From NCBI RefSeq assembly GCF_011752995.1, contig NZ_VWWL01000004.1, positions 62,001 through 126,000 of the forward strand: a DNA stretch of 64,000 nt, written 5' to 3'. The notes under the pieces were generated by a model that was not told the DNA's origin, made no database searches, and was given only the letters and a program-made list of their open reading frames with translations. The position numbers were made by a program, and so were the translations under genes. This document shows positions 35,460 to 44,398 of the stretch, piece after piece (the first letter of the stretch is position 1; each line of letters opens with the position of its first letter). Source of the stretch: Burkholderia sp. Ax-1724. Its GTDB lineage: Bacteria > Pseudomonadota > Gammaproteobacteria > Burkholderiales > Burkholderiaceae.

Positions 35460-36515
35460 ATGAAGCTGTATAACACCGCGCTGGCGCTCGCCGCCGCCGG
35501 TCTGATCTCAGGTTGCGCAACCGCGCCCGACCGCAAGCCGGGCGATCCGTTCGAGCCCGTGAACCGGGTCATTTTCAACTTCAACGACGGCGTGGACCGC
35601 TATGTCGCGGTGCCGGTGGCGAAGGGCTATCAGAAGGTCACGCCGCAGCCGCTGCGCACGGCCGTCAGCAACTTCTTCTCGAATCTCGGCGACCTCACCA
35701 ACGCCGCGAACGCGCTGCTGCAATTGAATGTGACCGACGCGACCGAAGACATCGTGCGCTTCGCCTTCAACTCGGTGTTCGGTATCGGCGGTCTGCTCGA
35801 CTGGGCGACCCCGGCCGGGCTGCCGAAGCATCATCAGGACTTCGGTCTGACGCTCGGACATTGGGGCATTCCGTCGGGTCCGTATCTGGTGCTGCCGCTG
35901 TTCGGGCCGAGCACCGTGCGCGACAGCATGGGGCTCGTCGTCGACGTGAAATTCAATCCGCTCAACTACGTGGAACCGGCAACGCGCAATCCGCTGTATG
36001 TGCTGCAGTTCGTGAGCACGCGCTCCGATCTGCTCGGCGCGACCGATCTGCTGCAGCAGGCCGCGCTCGACAAGTACTCGTTCGTGCGTGACGCCTATAC
36101 GCAGCAGCGGCGCGCGCGTCTGCGCGGCACGAGCGAGAATGCCGCGCCCCTGCCCGACTACGAGGATCACGGCGAGTCCGGTTCGGGGACGCCGGCCGGA
36201 CTGCCGAACTATGCGGATCCGGGTGAGGCGGCGCAGGCGCCGAATGGGGCGTCTGGTGCTGGGGCCGCGAAGGGTGCGACGGGTGCGCCGAGTGATCTGC
36301 CGAATTACACCGATCCGGGTGAGGCTGCCCCGGCGACCGGTGGAGCATCGGGGGTATCCGGCGGTGGAGCCGGAGCCGATAAGGGCGAGCCGGGCGATTT
36401 GCCCAACTACAGCGATCCCGGCGCAACGCCGGTTTCGGCATCGCCTGCCGCTGAAGCACCGCAAGCCGCGCCCGCCGACGCTAAACAACCGGCGGCTGTG
36501 GCGGCTCCGCAATAA
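35460..36515 (+). CDS. MlaA/VacJ-family outer-membrane lipoprotein with repeat tail
   Basis: The 351-aa protein has a lipoprotein signal with lipobox ending at C19 (LISGC), then the MlaA domain (DPFEPVNRVIFNFND, GGLLDWATPAGLPKHHQDFG, GPYLVLPLFGPSTVRD). MlaA takes misplaced phospholipids from the outer leaflet. The core is about 225 residues. The remaining tail holds four copies of an LPNYxDPG motif, separated by Ala/Gly/Pro-rich linkers. It is translationally coupled to hpnN, which suggests a hopanoid- or lipid-trafficking role. Confidence 0.88.
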   Translation: MKLYNTALALAAAGLISGCATAPDRKPGDPFEPVNRVIFNFNDGVDRYVAVPVAKGYQKVTPQPLRTAVSNFFSNLGDLTNAANALLQLNVTDATEDIVRFAFNSVFGIGGLLDWATPAGLPKHHQDFGLTLGHWGIPSGPYLVLPLFGPSTVRDSMGLVVDVKFNPLNYVEPATRNPLYVLQFVSTRSDLLGATDLLQQAALDKYSFVRDAYTQQRRARLRGTSENAAPLPDYEDHGESGSGTPAGLPNYADPGEAAQAPNGASGAGAAKGATGAPSDLPNYTDPGEAAPATGGASGVSGGGAGADKGEPGDLPNYSDPGATPVSASPAAEAPQAAPADAKQPAAVAAPQ

Positions 36516-36680
36516 GGCTGCTTTGAGCGAAAGTCCTTGAAGCAAAACGGGGCGTCCGCAATGGGCGCCCCGGTCGAGCGAGCTACATCGGCTGGGCATC
36601 CGGGTATCCGGGTATCCCAATCAGTCTGGGCCAAAGCGTTTGTCAGCCACCTTCACGGCACCACGCGCCGCCGCCTGATC
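36516..36680. other. gap between convergent mlaA-like and hpnG genes
   Basis: A 9-bp GC stem with one wobble pair (36548-36570) lies here but lacks a T-run, so it is only a weak terminator candidate. No gene is seen. Confidence 0.4.
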
Positions 36681-37436
36681 TCAGTTGCCCGCCGCCATCC
36701 GCAGCGCGCCGCTCTCGCCTAGCGCCTCGCGTGTCTCGACCAGCGTGCGCTTCGCGGCGCGCGCGTCGGCGGCCAACTGGAGCAGCGCGCCGAGTTGCGA
36801 CGGCTGCCGCAGCAATTCCCGCAGAATCGGCCCGAGCGCCGTACTGCCGTCGTCGCGCAAGCCAGCCGTGGCGGCCGGCGGCAACGTGCGCCAGGCCGGA
36901 TCGACAATCGTGCGGCACACGGCGAACGGCAACCCATGCGCGGCGGCGATCCTGCCCGCCACATGCGATTCCATATCCACCGCGAGCGCGCCGGTCGAGT
37001 CGTGCAGAGCGCGTTTGTCGGCAGCGGTAATCAGCGGTGCGGCGACTGCTGCCGTCGGGCCGCGCCGCAGCCGCGCGGCAACGCCACGCGCGGCCCCCGC
37101 CGCGCTCACGGCAGCGGCGATCCGATCCGCCCATGGCCGGTCGGTTTCGATCCGCCCGAACGGCCCATGCACCGCATCGGCGACGATCAGCGCGCCCGGC
37201 TCCAGGTCCGGCGCAAGCCCGCCCGCTGTCCCGAAGCTGACGATGCCCGCCGCCCCGCGCTCGAGCGCCGCATTCAGCGCTCGTTCGAGCAGATCGGCCC
37301 GCGCCGCGTAGACCACCTCGACGCCATCGCTGCCGTCGCCGCGCGCAATGCGCGCCTCGAACGCCATGCCCGTCACGACGATCACGGGCAAACCGCGGCG
37401 GTCCGCATCGGCGGAACGCGCTGTCGAAAAAGGCAT
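36681..37436 (-). CDS. hpnG: HpnG, hopanoid-associated nucleoside phosphorylase
   Basis: The 251-aa protein has the nucleosidase/phosphorylase fold: VVTGMAFEARIARG, GIVSFGTAGGL, and AVDMESHVAG with the catalytic-site Glu, followed by FAVCRTIVDP. HpnG removes adenine from adenosylhopane to give phosphoribosyl- or ribosylhopane, directly after HpnH. It begins 3 bp after the shc stop and is the last gene of the hpnD-hpnE-shc-hpnG operon. Confidence 0.9.
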   Translation of the reverse strand: MPFSTARSADADRRGLPVIVVTGMAFEARIARGDGSDGVEVVYAARADLLERALNAALERGAAGIVSFGTAGGLAPDLEPGALIVADAVHGPFGRIETDRPWADRIAAAVSAAGAARGVAARLRRGPTAAVAAPLITAADKRALHDSTGALAVDMESHVAGRIAAAHGLPFAVCRTIVDPAWRTLPPAATAGLRDDGSTALGPILRELLRQPSQLGALLQLAADARAAKRTLVETREALGESGALRMAAGN

Positions 37437-37439
37437 CCG

Positions 37440-39560
37440 TTACATCCCGACCGCGACGCGCGTCAACCCGTTGCGCTTCAGATGACGGAAGCGCGCGAGC
37501 GCCCACAGCGGGAAGAACTTGCAATAACCGTGATAACGCAGATAGAACACGCGCGGGAAACCGGTTGCGGTAAATCGCTCTTCTTCCCACAGCCCATGCT
37601 CGCGCTGCTCGCGCTGCAGGTAATCGATGCCGCGCGCGACCGCCTCGTGATTGACCTCGCCCACCGCCATCAGGCCGAGCAGCGCCCAGGCGGTCTGCGA
37701 GGCCGTGCTCGGCGCGCGCTCGTAGCCGCGATAGTCGAGCTTGTAGCTCTCGCCGCCCTCACCCCAGCCGCCGTCCTTGTTCTGGATCGACAGAAGCCAC
37801 TGCACCGCGCGCTTCATGCGCGGATCGTCATGCGGCATGCCGGCCGCGTTCAGCGAGCACAGCGCGGTCCACGTACCGTAGATGTAGTTCATGCCCCAGC
37901 GGCCGTACCAGCTGCCGTCCGATTCCTGCTCGTTCAGCATGTAGTCGAACGCGCGCCGCGTAGGCTCGCTGCCCTGCGGCAGTTCACCGAGCTGCGCGAG
38001 CATCGACAGGCAACGGCCCGACACGTCCGCGGTCGGCGGATCGAGCAGCGCGCCGTGATCGGAGAACGGAATGTTGTTCAGGTAGTACTGGGTGTTTTCG
38101 GGCTCGAACGCGCCCCAGCCGCCGTCGCTGCTCTGCATGCCGACGACCCACTCGCGCGCGCGCGCGATCGCTTCGCGATAGGCGTCGGACTGCGTGAGCG
38201 CCGCCGAGCGCTGCATCGCCATCACGACCACGGCCGTATCGTCGACGTCGGGATAATGCGCATTGTTGTACTGGAACGCCCAGCCGCCCGGCCGCAGGTT
38301 CGGGCGGCGCGAAATCCAGTCGCCGCGCACGTCGAGAATCTGCAGCGGACGCAGCCATTCGAGCCCGCGTTCGGCCGCCTGCTCGGCGTGCTTCTCGCCG
38401 GTTTCGAGCAGCGCATGCGCGACGAGCGAGGTATCCCACACCGGCGACAGACACGGCTGGCAATACGCTTCGTCGTCCTTGACGACGAGCAGCTTGTCGA
38501 GCGACTTGCGCGCGATGGCGCGATTCGGGTGATCGGCCGGGTAGCCGAGCACGTCGTACATCATCACCGAGTTCGCCATCGCCGGGAAAATCGCGCCGAG
38601 GCCGTCCTCGCCGTTCAGCCGTTCGTCGACGAACGCGACCGCCGCGCGGATCGCGCGCTCGCGCATCGCCTTCGGGAACAGGCCATCGACCGCGCGCAGC
38701 ACCGTATCGACACAGCGGAAGAAGCCGAACCAGCCCGCATGCTGATGCGGTGCGCGCTCGTTCATGCCAGTATTCACGGGCGCGCCGCGGAACACTTCGT
38801 CGATGCGTACCTTGCGCGGGTTGCGCGCGAGCGGCCGCTTCGCGTTGAGCACAAGCAGCGGCACGATCACGGTGCGCGCCCAGTACGACACCTTCGACAA
38901 ATGGAACGGAAACCACGTCGGCAGCAGCATGATCTCGACCGGCATCATCGGCACCGCGCGCCACGAGACCACGCCGAACAGCGCAAGCAGAATCCGCGTG
39001 AACACGTTCACGTTTTCCGCGCCGCCATGCGCGAGGATCGCCTCGCGCGCGAGCACCATGTGCTCGGCGTCGGGCGAATCGCCGATCATCTTTAGCGCGA
39101 AGTACGCCTTCACGCTCGCGCTGACGTCGAGCGCGCCGTCGGTGAAGAGCGGCCAGCCGCCGTTCGGCAACTGGGTGCGGCGCAGATAGCGCGCGATCTT
39201 CTGTTCGAGTTCGAGGTTCGGCGTTTCGCCGAGATAGTGGACGAGCAGCACGTACTCGGCGGGAATCGTCACGTCGACTTCGAGTTCGTAGACCCAGTGG
39301 CCGTCGGGCTGCTGAGCGGCGAGGATCGCGTCGGTCGCGCGCGTGATCGCGGCGTCGAGCGAGGCCGCGTCGGGGGTAGCAGCAGCAGTCGCTTCGGTTG
39401 CCGCCGCAGCCGCCGCCTCAGGCGCCGCCGCTTGCGCGGTCGTTGACGTTGCGCCAGCTTCCGGCGCGTTCTGCGCGGCGGCAGCCCCAGGCGCCGTTCC
39501 GGCGGCTTCGGCGTCAGGCAGGACCGCGTCGAGCGGCGGGTTCTGAGATAGGTCGTTCAT
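37440..39560 (-). CDS. shc: squalene-hopene cyclase (HpnF)
   Basis: This 706-aa cyclase has the catalytic DVDD motif at residues 438-441 and several QW repeats (QQPDGHW, QSSDGGWGAFE, QESDGSWYG, QNKDGGWGEG). It turns squalene into hopene or hopanol at the inner membrane. The first 65 residues are an Ala/Thr/Glu/Pro-rich extension not needed for the fold. The start ATG overlaps the hpnE stop (ATGA). Confidence 0.95.
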   Translation of the reverse strand: MNDLSQNPPLDAVLPDAEAAGTAPGAAAAQNAPEAGATSTTAQAAAPEAAAAAATEATAAATPDAASLDAAITRATDAILAAQQPDGHWVYELEVDVTIPAEYVLLVHYLGETPNLELEQKIARYLRRTQLPNGGWPLFTDGALDVSASVKAYFALKMIGDSPDAEHMVLAREAILAHGGAENVNVFTRILLALFGVVSWRAVPMMPVEIMLLPTWFPFHLSKVSYWARTVIVPLLVLNAKRPLARNPRKVRIDEVFRGAPVNTGMNERAPHQHAGWFGFFRCVDTVLRAVDGLFPKAMRERAIRAAVAFVDERLNGEDGLGAIFPAMANSVMMYDVLGYPADHPNRAIARKSLDKLLVVKDDEAYCQPCLSPVWDTSLVAHALLETGEKHAEQAAERGLEWLRPLQILDVRGDWISRRPNLRPGGWAFQYNNAHYPDVDDTAVVVMAMQRSAALTQSDAYREAIARAREWVVGMQSSDGGWGAFEPENTQYYLNNIPFSDHGALLDPPTADVSGRCLSMLAQLGELPQGSEPTRRAFDYMLNEQESDGSWYGRWGMNYIYGTWTALCSLNAAGMPHDDPRMKRAVQWLLSIQNKDGGWGEGGESYKLDYRGYERAPSTASQTAWALLGLMAVGEVNHEAVARGIDYLQREQREHGLWEEERFTATGFPRVFYLRYHGYCKFFPLWALARFRHLKRNGLTRVAVGM

Positions 39561-40825
39561 CGGCGTTCCATCGGTTGATTCAGCAGCGTGTCCGCAGCCT
39601 TCTGGCCGGAGCGGATCGCGCCTTCAAGTGTCGCGGGCAGGCCAGTGGCCGTCCAGTCGCCCGCGAGCATGAGATTGTTCCAGCGGGTACGCATGCCCGG
39701 CCGCCGCGTTTCCTGATCGGGCAACGCGGCAAACGTCGCGCGTCGTTCGCTCACCACCTGCCACGGCGGCAGCGGCGCGAGCGGCAGATCGACCGCCTGC
39801 GCGACCTCGGCCCAGACGCTCGCCGCGAGCGCTTCGTGCGGCGTGTCGAGCAGGCTCTCCGCGCCGTTCAGCGTCACGGAGAAGCGGCCGTCCAACGCAA
39901 ACAGCCAGGCGGCCGTCCCGTTGAGCAACGCGGTGATCTGCGGCCAGCCGAACGGCGGCTCGACCGCGAAATGCACGTTGAGCGCCGCCGCGAAGCGGGT
40001 CGGCGCGCACAGACCCGGCACGAGCGCCGGTGCGTCTTCGGACGACAGCGCGAGGATCACGGCATCGTTCGCGTCGAGCGCGATGCTTTCGTCGGCGAAA
40101 TGCAGCGCCTGCACGCGCGCCGGCTCGGCGGCGAACGTGATCTCGCGCAGACGCGAGCCGAGCCGGATCGTCGTGCCGCCGTGTTGCAGCAGCCGCAGCG
40201 CCGGATCGACGAACGCGCTGCCGAGCCCGTTGCGCGCCACCAGCGGTCGGCCGGCGAGGCCGCCGGCCAGCAGCGTCTCGCGCACGATCGCGCCGGTCAA
40301 CTCGGCCGACGCTTCACGAGGCTCGACGTTCAGCAGCGCATGAAACAGCGGCCGCAACAGCCGGTCCCACAGCGGCCCGTGACAACGCATGGTCTGCGCG
40401 ACGCTGCGCGCCGGCTTGGCGAACAGCAGCGGCACAAGCGCCAGGTAATCGGCCGGGTGCGTGTCCGGCACGCGCGCATGCGCATCGAAAATCCACCACG
40501 GCACGAGCCCCGGCGACAACCGCACGGTCCAGCGCGCCCGCGTCGCCAGATCCACGAACGGATACTCGGGCCGCGCCGGGCCGCTCAGTTCGTCGATCGC
40601 GCCGATCGCGCGCACGTAGTTGAGCGTCGCGGCATTGCCCGACAGCACGATGTGATTGCCGCTGTCGATCGTCATGCCGAGCTTCGCATCGTAGTACGAA
40701 CGGCAGCGGCCGCCGGCGTGGTCCCGCGCCTCGTGCAGCACGACCCGCGCGCCGCGCCGCTGCAACTGCACGGCGGCGGCGAGGCCCGCCACGCCCGCGC
40801 CGACCACGTGGACGAGCTTCGGCAT
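39557..40825 (-). CDS. hpnE: HpnE, hydroxysqualene dehydroxylase
   Basis: The 422-aa FAD amine-oxidase-type protein has the dinucleotide motif VVGAGVAGLAAA at residues 7-18, the SGNHIVLSGN and LARNGLGSAFVDP segments, and a C-terminal LAGDWTATGLPATLEGA flavin motif. HpnE reduces hydroxysqualene to squalene. It starts 4 bp after the hpnD stop and overlaps shc, so flux from FPP to hopene is encoded as one unit apart from hpnC. Confidence 0.92.
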   Translation of the reverse strand: MPKLVHVVGAGVAGLAAAVQLQRRGARVVLHEARDHAGGRCRSYYDAKLGMTIDSGNHIVLSGNAATLNYVRAIGAIDELSGPARPEYPFVDLATRARWTVRLSPGLVPWWIFDAHARVPDTHPADYLALVPLLFAKPARSVAQTMRCHGPLWDRLLRPLFHALLNVEPREASAELTGAIVRETLLAGGLAGRPLVARNGLGSAFVDPALRLLQHGGTTIRLGSRLREITFAAEPARVQALHFADESIALDANDAVILALSSEDAPALVPGLCAPTRFAAALNVHFAVEPPFGWPQITALLNGTAAWLFALDGRFSVTLNGAESLLDTPHEALAASVWAEVAQAVDLPLAPLPPWQVVSERRATFAALPDQETRRPGMRTRWNNLMLAGDWTATGLPATLEGAIRSGQKAADTLLNQPMERR

Positions 40826-40829
40826 CAGC

Positions 40830-41720
40830 TCAGAAAAGCGCGTACCGCGCGACGATCAACAGCAGACGCAGCTTCGGCTTGCGGACCTTCGTGCGCGGAA
40901 TGTCGAAGCCGCGCTCCAGCGTGCGCTCGAACAGCACCCGATAGACGCCCGACATGATGCGCGGCGCGCGCACGTGGGCGCGCGGCTCGCGATCCATGAT
41001 CGCGTCGGACGCCGCGAAGTGCTGCCTCGCGCGCTCGGCAAGCGTCGCGCAGACGCGCGGCAGGAGCGGATCGTCGGCGATCTGCGTGGGGTTCGTGATC
41101 GCGATGCCCTCGCGCGCGAGCAGCTCGCGCGGCAGATAGCAGCGGTTGATGCCGGCGTCTTCGTCGATATCGCGCAGGATGTTGGTCAGCTGCAGCGCGC
41201 GGCCGAGGTGGTGCGCGAGCAGCCGGCCGGGCTCTTCCCGCATCCCGAATATCCTCACCGACAGACGGCCCGCCGCGCTCGCGACACGGTCGCAATAGAG
41301 GTCGAGCGTGGCGTCGTCGGGGGCGCAGATGTCGGCGGCGGCGTCCATCGCCATGCCGTCGATCATCGCGTGAAAATCTTCGCGTTGCAGATGAAACGTG
41401 TGAATGTGCCGCGTGAGCGCGCGCAACGAGGCGCGCGGCTGGCCGGCATAGCACGCGTCGATGTCGGCGCGCCATTGATCGAGCGCGGCCGAGCGCTCGG
41501 CGCGCGGTATGTCGTCGCTGTCGGCGATGTCGTCGACGGCGCGGCAGAAAGCATAGACCTGATACATCGCATCACGCTGCGCAGCCGGCAGGATGCGCAT
41601 GGCGAGATAAAACGAGCTGCCGGACGTGGCGGCAGCGGCATCGATTTCGTTGTCGTCCACGACGAGATTGGAAACAGCCAAGACGATCTCCGCTGGAGGC
41701 GCCTGCTGAAAGGCGTTCAA
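40830..41720 (-). CDS. hpnD: HpnD, presqualene diphosphate synthase
   Basis: The 296-aa squalene/phytoene synthase-fold protein has both Asp-rich motifs intact: FCRAVDDIADSDD and NILRDIDEDAG. It condenses two farnesyl diphosphates to presqualene diphosphate, the substrate of HpnC. It is the first gene of the hpnD-hpnE-shc-hpnG operon. The preceding 198-bp gap (41721-41918) is likely to hold its promoter. Confidence 0.92.
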   Translation of the reverse strand: MNAFQQAPPAEIVLAVSNLVVDDNEIDAAAATSGSSFYLAMRILPAAQRDAMYQVYAFCRAVDDIADSDDIPRAERSAALDQWRADIDACYAGQPRASLRALTRHIHTFHLQREDFHAMIDGMAMDAAADICAPDDATLDLYCDRVASAAGRLSVRIFGMREEPGRLLAHHLGRALQLTNILRDIDEDAGINRCYLPRELLAREGIAITNPTQIADDPLLPRVCATLAERARQHFAASDAIMDREPRAHVRAPRIMSGVYRVLFERTLERGFDIPRTKVRKPKLRLLLIVARYALF

Positions 41721-41918
41721 AGAAGGTTTTATGCCGACCCGCAGGACAGTGGGCCCGCGCGCGCGGACACGCGCGAAACATCCGGCTGGGAGGCCGGAAA
41801 CGGCGAAAAGTATAACAACCTTTGCCGGTGGCCGCAGTTTCGCGGCCCCATTTAGGGACAGACAGGAAGGCCGCCGGGCGAGGCGCTCCGGCCAGCGGCC
41901 AGCGCGCCCGCCGCCCGG

Positions 41919-42866
41919 TCAGCCCGGTGGCCGGAAAGCGACCGAGCGGTTGCGCCCCTGCCGCTTCGCGCTGTAGAGCGCCGCGTCGGCCTCGTTGATC
42001 AGCACGTCGTAGCTCGGCACGCCTTCGCGCGCCGCCGCGCCGCCGAGGCTCGCCGTCACCGGCACGCTCGTGCCGAGCAGTTCGACCGGCGTTTCGGCGA
42101 TCACGCTGCGAATCTTGTCCGCGACGCGCATCGCATCTTCGAGCGGCGTGCACGGCAGCAGCAGCGCGAACTCCTCGCCGCCGAAGCGCCCGAACGTGTC
42201 CTGCGCGCGCACGACGCCCGCGACGCGCTGCGTCATCACGCGCAACACCGTGTCGCCGACGCTGTGGCCGAACTGGTCGTTGATTTTTTTGAAGTGGTCG
42301 AGATCGAACAGCAGCATCGACATGTCGCCGCCATAGCGCTGCCAGCGCGCGAATTCGTCCTGCAGACGCGTCTCGAAGAAACGGCGGTTGGCGATGCCGG
42401 TCAGTCCGTCGCGATTCGCATATTCGCGCAGCTTCTCGACCGCTTCCTCGCGTTCGCGCTGCACGATGCTCACGTGCGTGACGTCGGAGATCGTCACGCA
42501 GACGGCCACCACCTCGCGCTCGCGCATCAGCGGCATGAACGTGCAGTCCTGCTGCATGAAGTCGACGCCGCCGGTGATCGGCCGGTCGTGATCGAATCTG
42601 AACAGATACGGGCGCTGCTCCCACGAACTGAACGCGAAGGTGCCGAGCTGGAACACGCTCTCGATCTTGCGCGCGAGCCACACGCGCGGCAGCTCCGGAA
42701 AATGCGCGAAGATCGGGCGGCCGACCACCTGTTGCGCCGACAGCCCGCTGTGGTCCTGCATGAAGCGATTCCACATCAGCACGTTCATCTCGCGGTCGAG
42801 CACGAAAATGCCGAAGCCGACCCGCTCGACCACGAGGTCGCTCAACGATTCCACCGGTTCATTCAT
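41919..42866 (-). CDS. PAS-GGDEF diguanylate cyclase
   Basis: The 315-aa protein has an N-terminal PAS-like domain (about residues 8-120, with FGIFVLDREMNVLMWN) and a C-terminal GGDEF domain with the intact active site RFGGEEFALLLP. It should make cyclic di-GMP. No transmembrane segment is seen, so it is cytosolic. Its start overlaps the CheC-like stop (ATGA), which makes it the last gene of a three-gene operon with a response regulator. Confidence 0.9.
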   Translation of the reverse strand: MNEPVESLSDLVVERVGFGIFVLDREMNVLMWNRFMQDHSGLSAQQVVGRPIFAHFPELPRVWLARKIESVFQLGTFAFSSWEQRPYLFRFDHDRPITGGVDFMQQDCTFMPLMREREVVAVCVTISDVTHVSIVQREREEAVEKLREYANRDGLTGIANRRFFETRLQDEFARWQRYGGDMSMLLFDLDHFKKINDQFGHSVGDTVLRVMTQRVAGVVRAQDTFGRFGGEEFALLLPCTPLEDAMRVADKIRSVIAETPVELLGTSVPVTASLGGAAAREGVPSYDVLINEADAALYSAKRQGRNRSVAFRPPG

Positions 42867-43486
42867 AGGCTGGACAGCAGCGCGTCGAGCGCGTCGTTCA
42901 TGGGGAGAATCGATTCCTCGGCCATCAGCATCACGAGATGCGCGCGGAAGTCCCGATCCTCGAGCGTGAAATTGACTTCGAGAAGCAGCGCGACGCGCCA
43001 TTGCAGCACGCCGGGCTGGAACACCTCGTCGAGCGTGAGCGCCTCGCCGAGCAGGCCCGGCGCGGAGAACACCGGCGTGCGGCCAAGCTGGTCGAGTATC
43101 GACGATACGCACGCGCCGCTCAGCAGATTCGCCACGTCGAACATCAGCTCCCGCTGGCTGATCGACTCGTAGCTCGAGCGCGCGTAGGGATCGCCGACGA
43201 GCGCACACAGCTGCGCGATGCTGTCGCTGCGGCAGATCACGAGCGCCTCGCCCTTGATGTCCGAGCGAAAGCCCTGGCGCACCGCGCTGACCGTATCGTC
43301 GATGCCGGTCATCTCGCGCAGCGCGCGCGCCGCCTCGCTCACGGCCACCATCCGCACGCGCGGCACCGAGAGTTCGATGAACGAATCGAGCAGCCGCGCG
43401 AGCCGCGTCGCGGCCCGGCCCATCGCGAGATTGGCGATCTCCTGCAGCGCGTCGCGCTGGTCCTCGGTGAAGTCCGTCTCAGACAT
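42863..43486 (-). CDS. CheC/CheX-like phosphatase protein
   Basis: The 207-aa protein has two copies of the CheC active-site pattern (E-x2-N): LQEIANLAMGRA near residue 15 and MFDVANLLSGAC near 115. CheC proteins dephosphorylate response regulators. The preceding gene encodes a single-domain receiver and overlaps it by 8 bp, so that receiver is the obvious partner. It is followed by a GGDEF gene, which suggests a small circuit linking receiver phosphorylation to cyclic di-GMP. Confidence 0.82.
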   Translation of the reverse strand: MSETDFTEDQRDALQEIANLAMGRAATRLARLLDSFIELSVPRVRMVAVSEAARALREMTGIDDTVSAVRQGFRSDIKGEALVICRSDSIAQLCALVGDPYARSSYESISQRELMFDVANLLSGACVSSILDQLGRTPVFSAPGLLGEALTLDEVFQPGVLQWRVALLLEVNFTLEDRDFRAHLVMLMAEESILPMNDALDALLSSL

Positions 43487-43844
43487 ACAGCCCGTACTCC
43501 TTGAGGACCGGCAGGAGCGCCTCGGACGTCACGGGCTTGGCGATGAACGCGAGCGCGCCGAGTTCGCGCACGCGTGCCCGGGCGAGCGGCTGCACGTCGG
43601 CGGAAACGACGATCACGAAGCAGTTCAGGTCCTCGTGCTGCAACGTTTCGAGCACCTGGTAGCCGGTCATGTCCGGCATCGTCAGATCGAGGAACATCAC
43701 TGGCGCCTTGCCCGCGCGATACAGCGCCAGCGCCTCGCGCCCGTTCGCCGCGTAGGACACCTCGACGTCCCAGTCCGGCGGCAGCGCTTTCGTCAGCACA
43801 CGGCGGGCAAGCAGCGAATCGTCGGCGATCACAATGGGCAGCAT
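43479..43844 (-). CDS. single-domain response regulator (CheY-like)
   Basis: The 121-aa protein is one receiver domain: acidic pocket IADDS near residues 6-10, phosphorylated Asp in MFLDLTMPD near 53, and the Lys in FIAKPV near 103. There is no output domain. It is the first gene of the operon with the CheC-like and GGDEF genes and is divergent from the hybrid kinase at 44399, the likely phosphodonor. Confidence 0.9.
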   Translation of the reverse strand: MLPIVIADDSLLARRVLTKALPPDWDVEVSYAANGREALALYRAGKAPVMFLDLTMPDMTGYQVLETLQHEDLNCFVIVVSADVQPLARARVRELGALAFIAKPVTSEALLPVLKEYGLYV

Positions 43845-44398
43845 GGCAACGTCGGCTCGGACGGGTTGAAAAGCGGAATGGCTCGTTCGTATCTGCAACG
43901 GATGGCGGCCTGGGCTTCGGCGCGCAATCGACCGATGCGCGACAAAGCACACTGGCGCCTGTCGAAATACGGCTTGCCTGGCGAGAAGGGAGCGTGTGCG
44001 GCGGGACGCGTTCAGCGGACCCTGACGATCCGCGGCACGGACGTGGCAACGGCTTTTTTGTCGTGGCAAGGATTGTCGAAGCAAACTCGCGCAAAGGCAA
44101 CTCACCAGGACGAGGTTCATTAATGAGATTTTTCTATGCGAAGCAGATTTTAAAAATGATTAACTAGTTCCAGTGCCCATTCTTTTATCTTTATACTTTT
44201 GTGTACGTTTGCGCTTGCCGATTCGTCGCTGTTTGTTTTAAGACTACTTTTAAAGAACAGCGGGAACGGCAAACCCTGGCTCCCGGCGCTTTGCGGCAAC
44301 TTTTGCCGCTCGAGGTCTATGCTTCCTCTGAAAGCGGCGACAAACTACCGGGCCGCTACGGGGCTGCCCGCTTCAAATGACTTTTGGCATCAACGAAA
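43845..44398. other. intergenic region between divergent signalling genes
   Basis: The 554-bp gap has no supportable gene. The stretch 44110-44260 is clearly AT-rich compared with the rest and holds runs such as TTTTAAAAATGATTAAC, so promoters for both directions probably lie there. An upstream extension of the receiver frame reaches into it but has no ribosome site. Confidence 0.5.
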
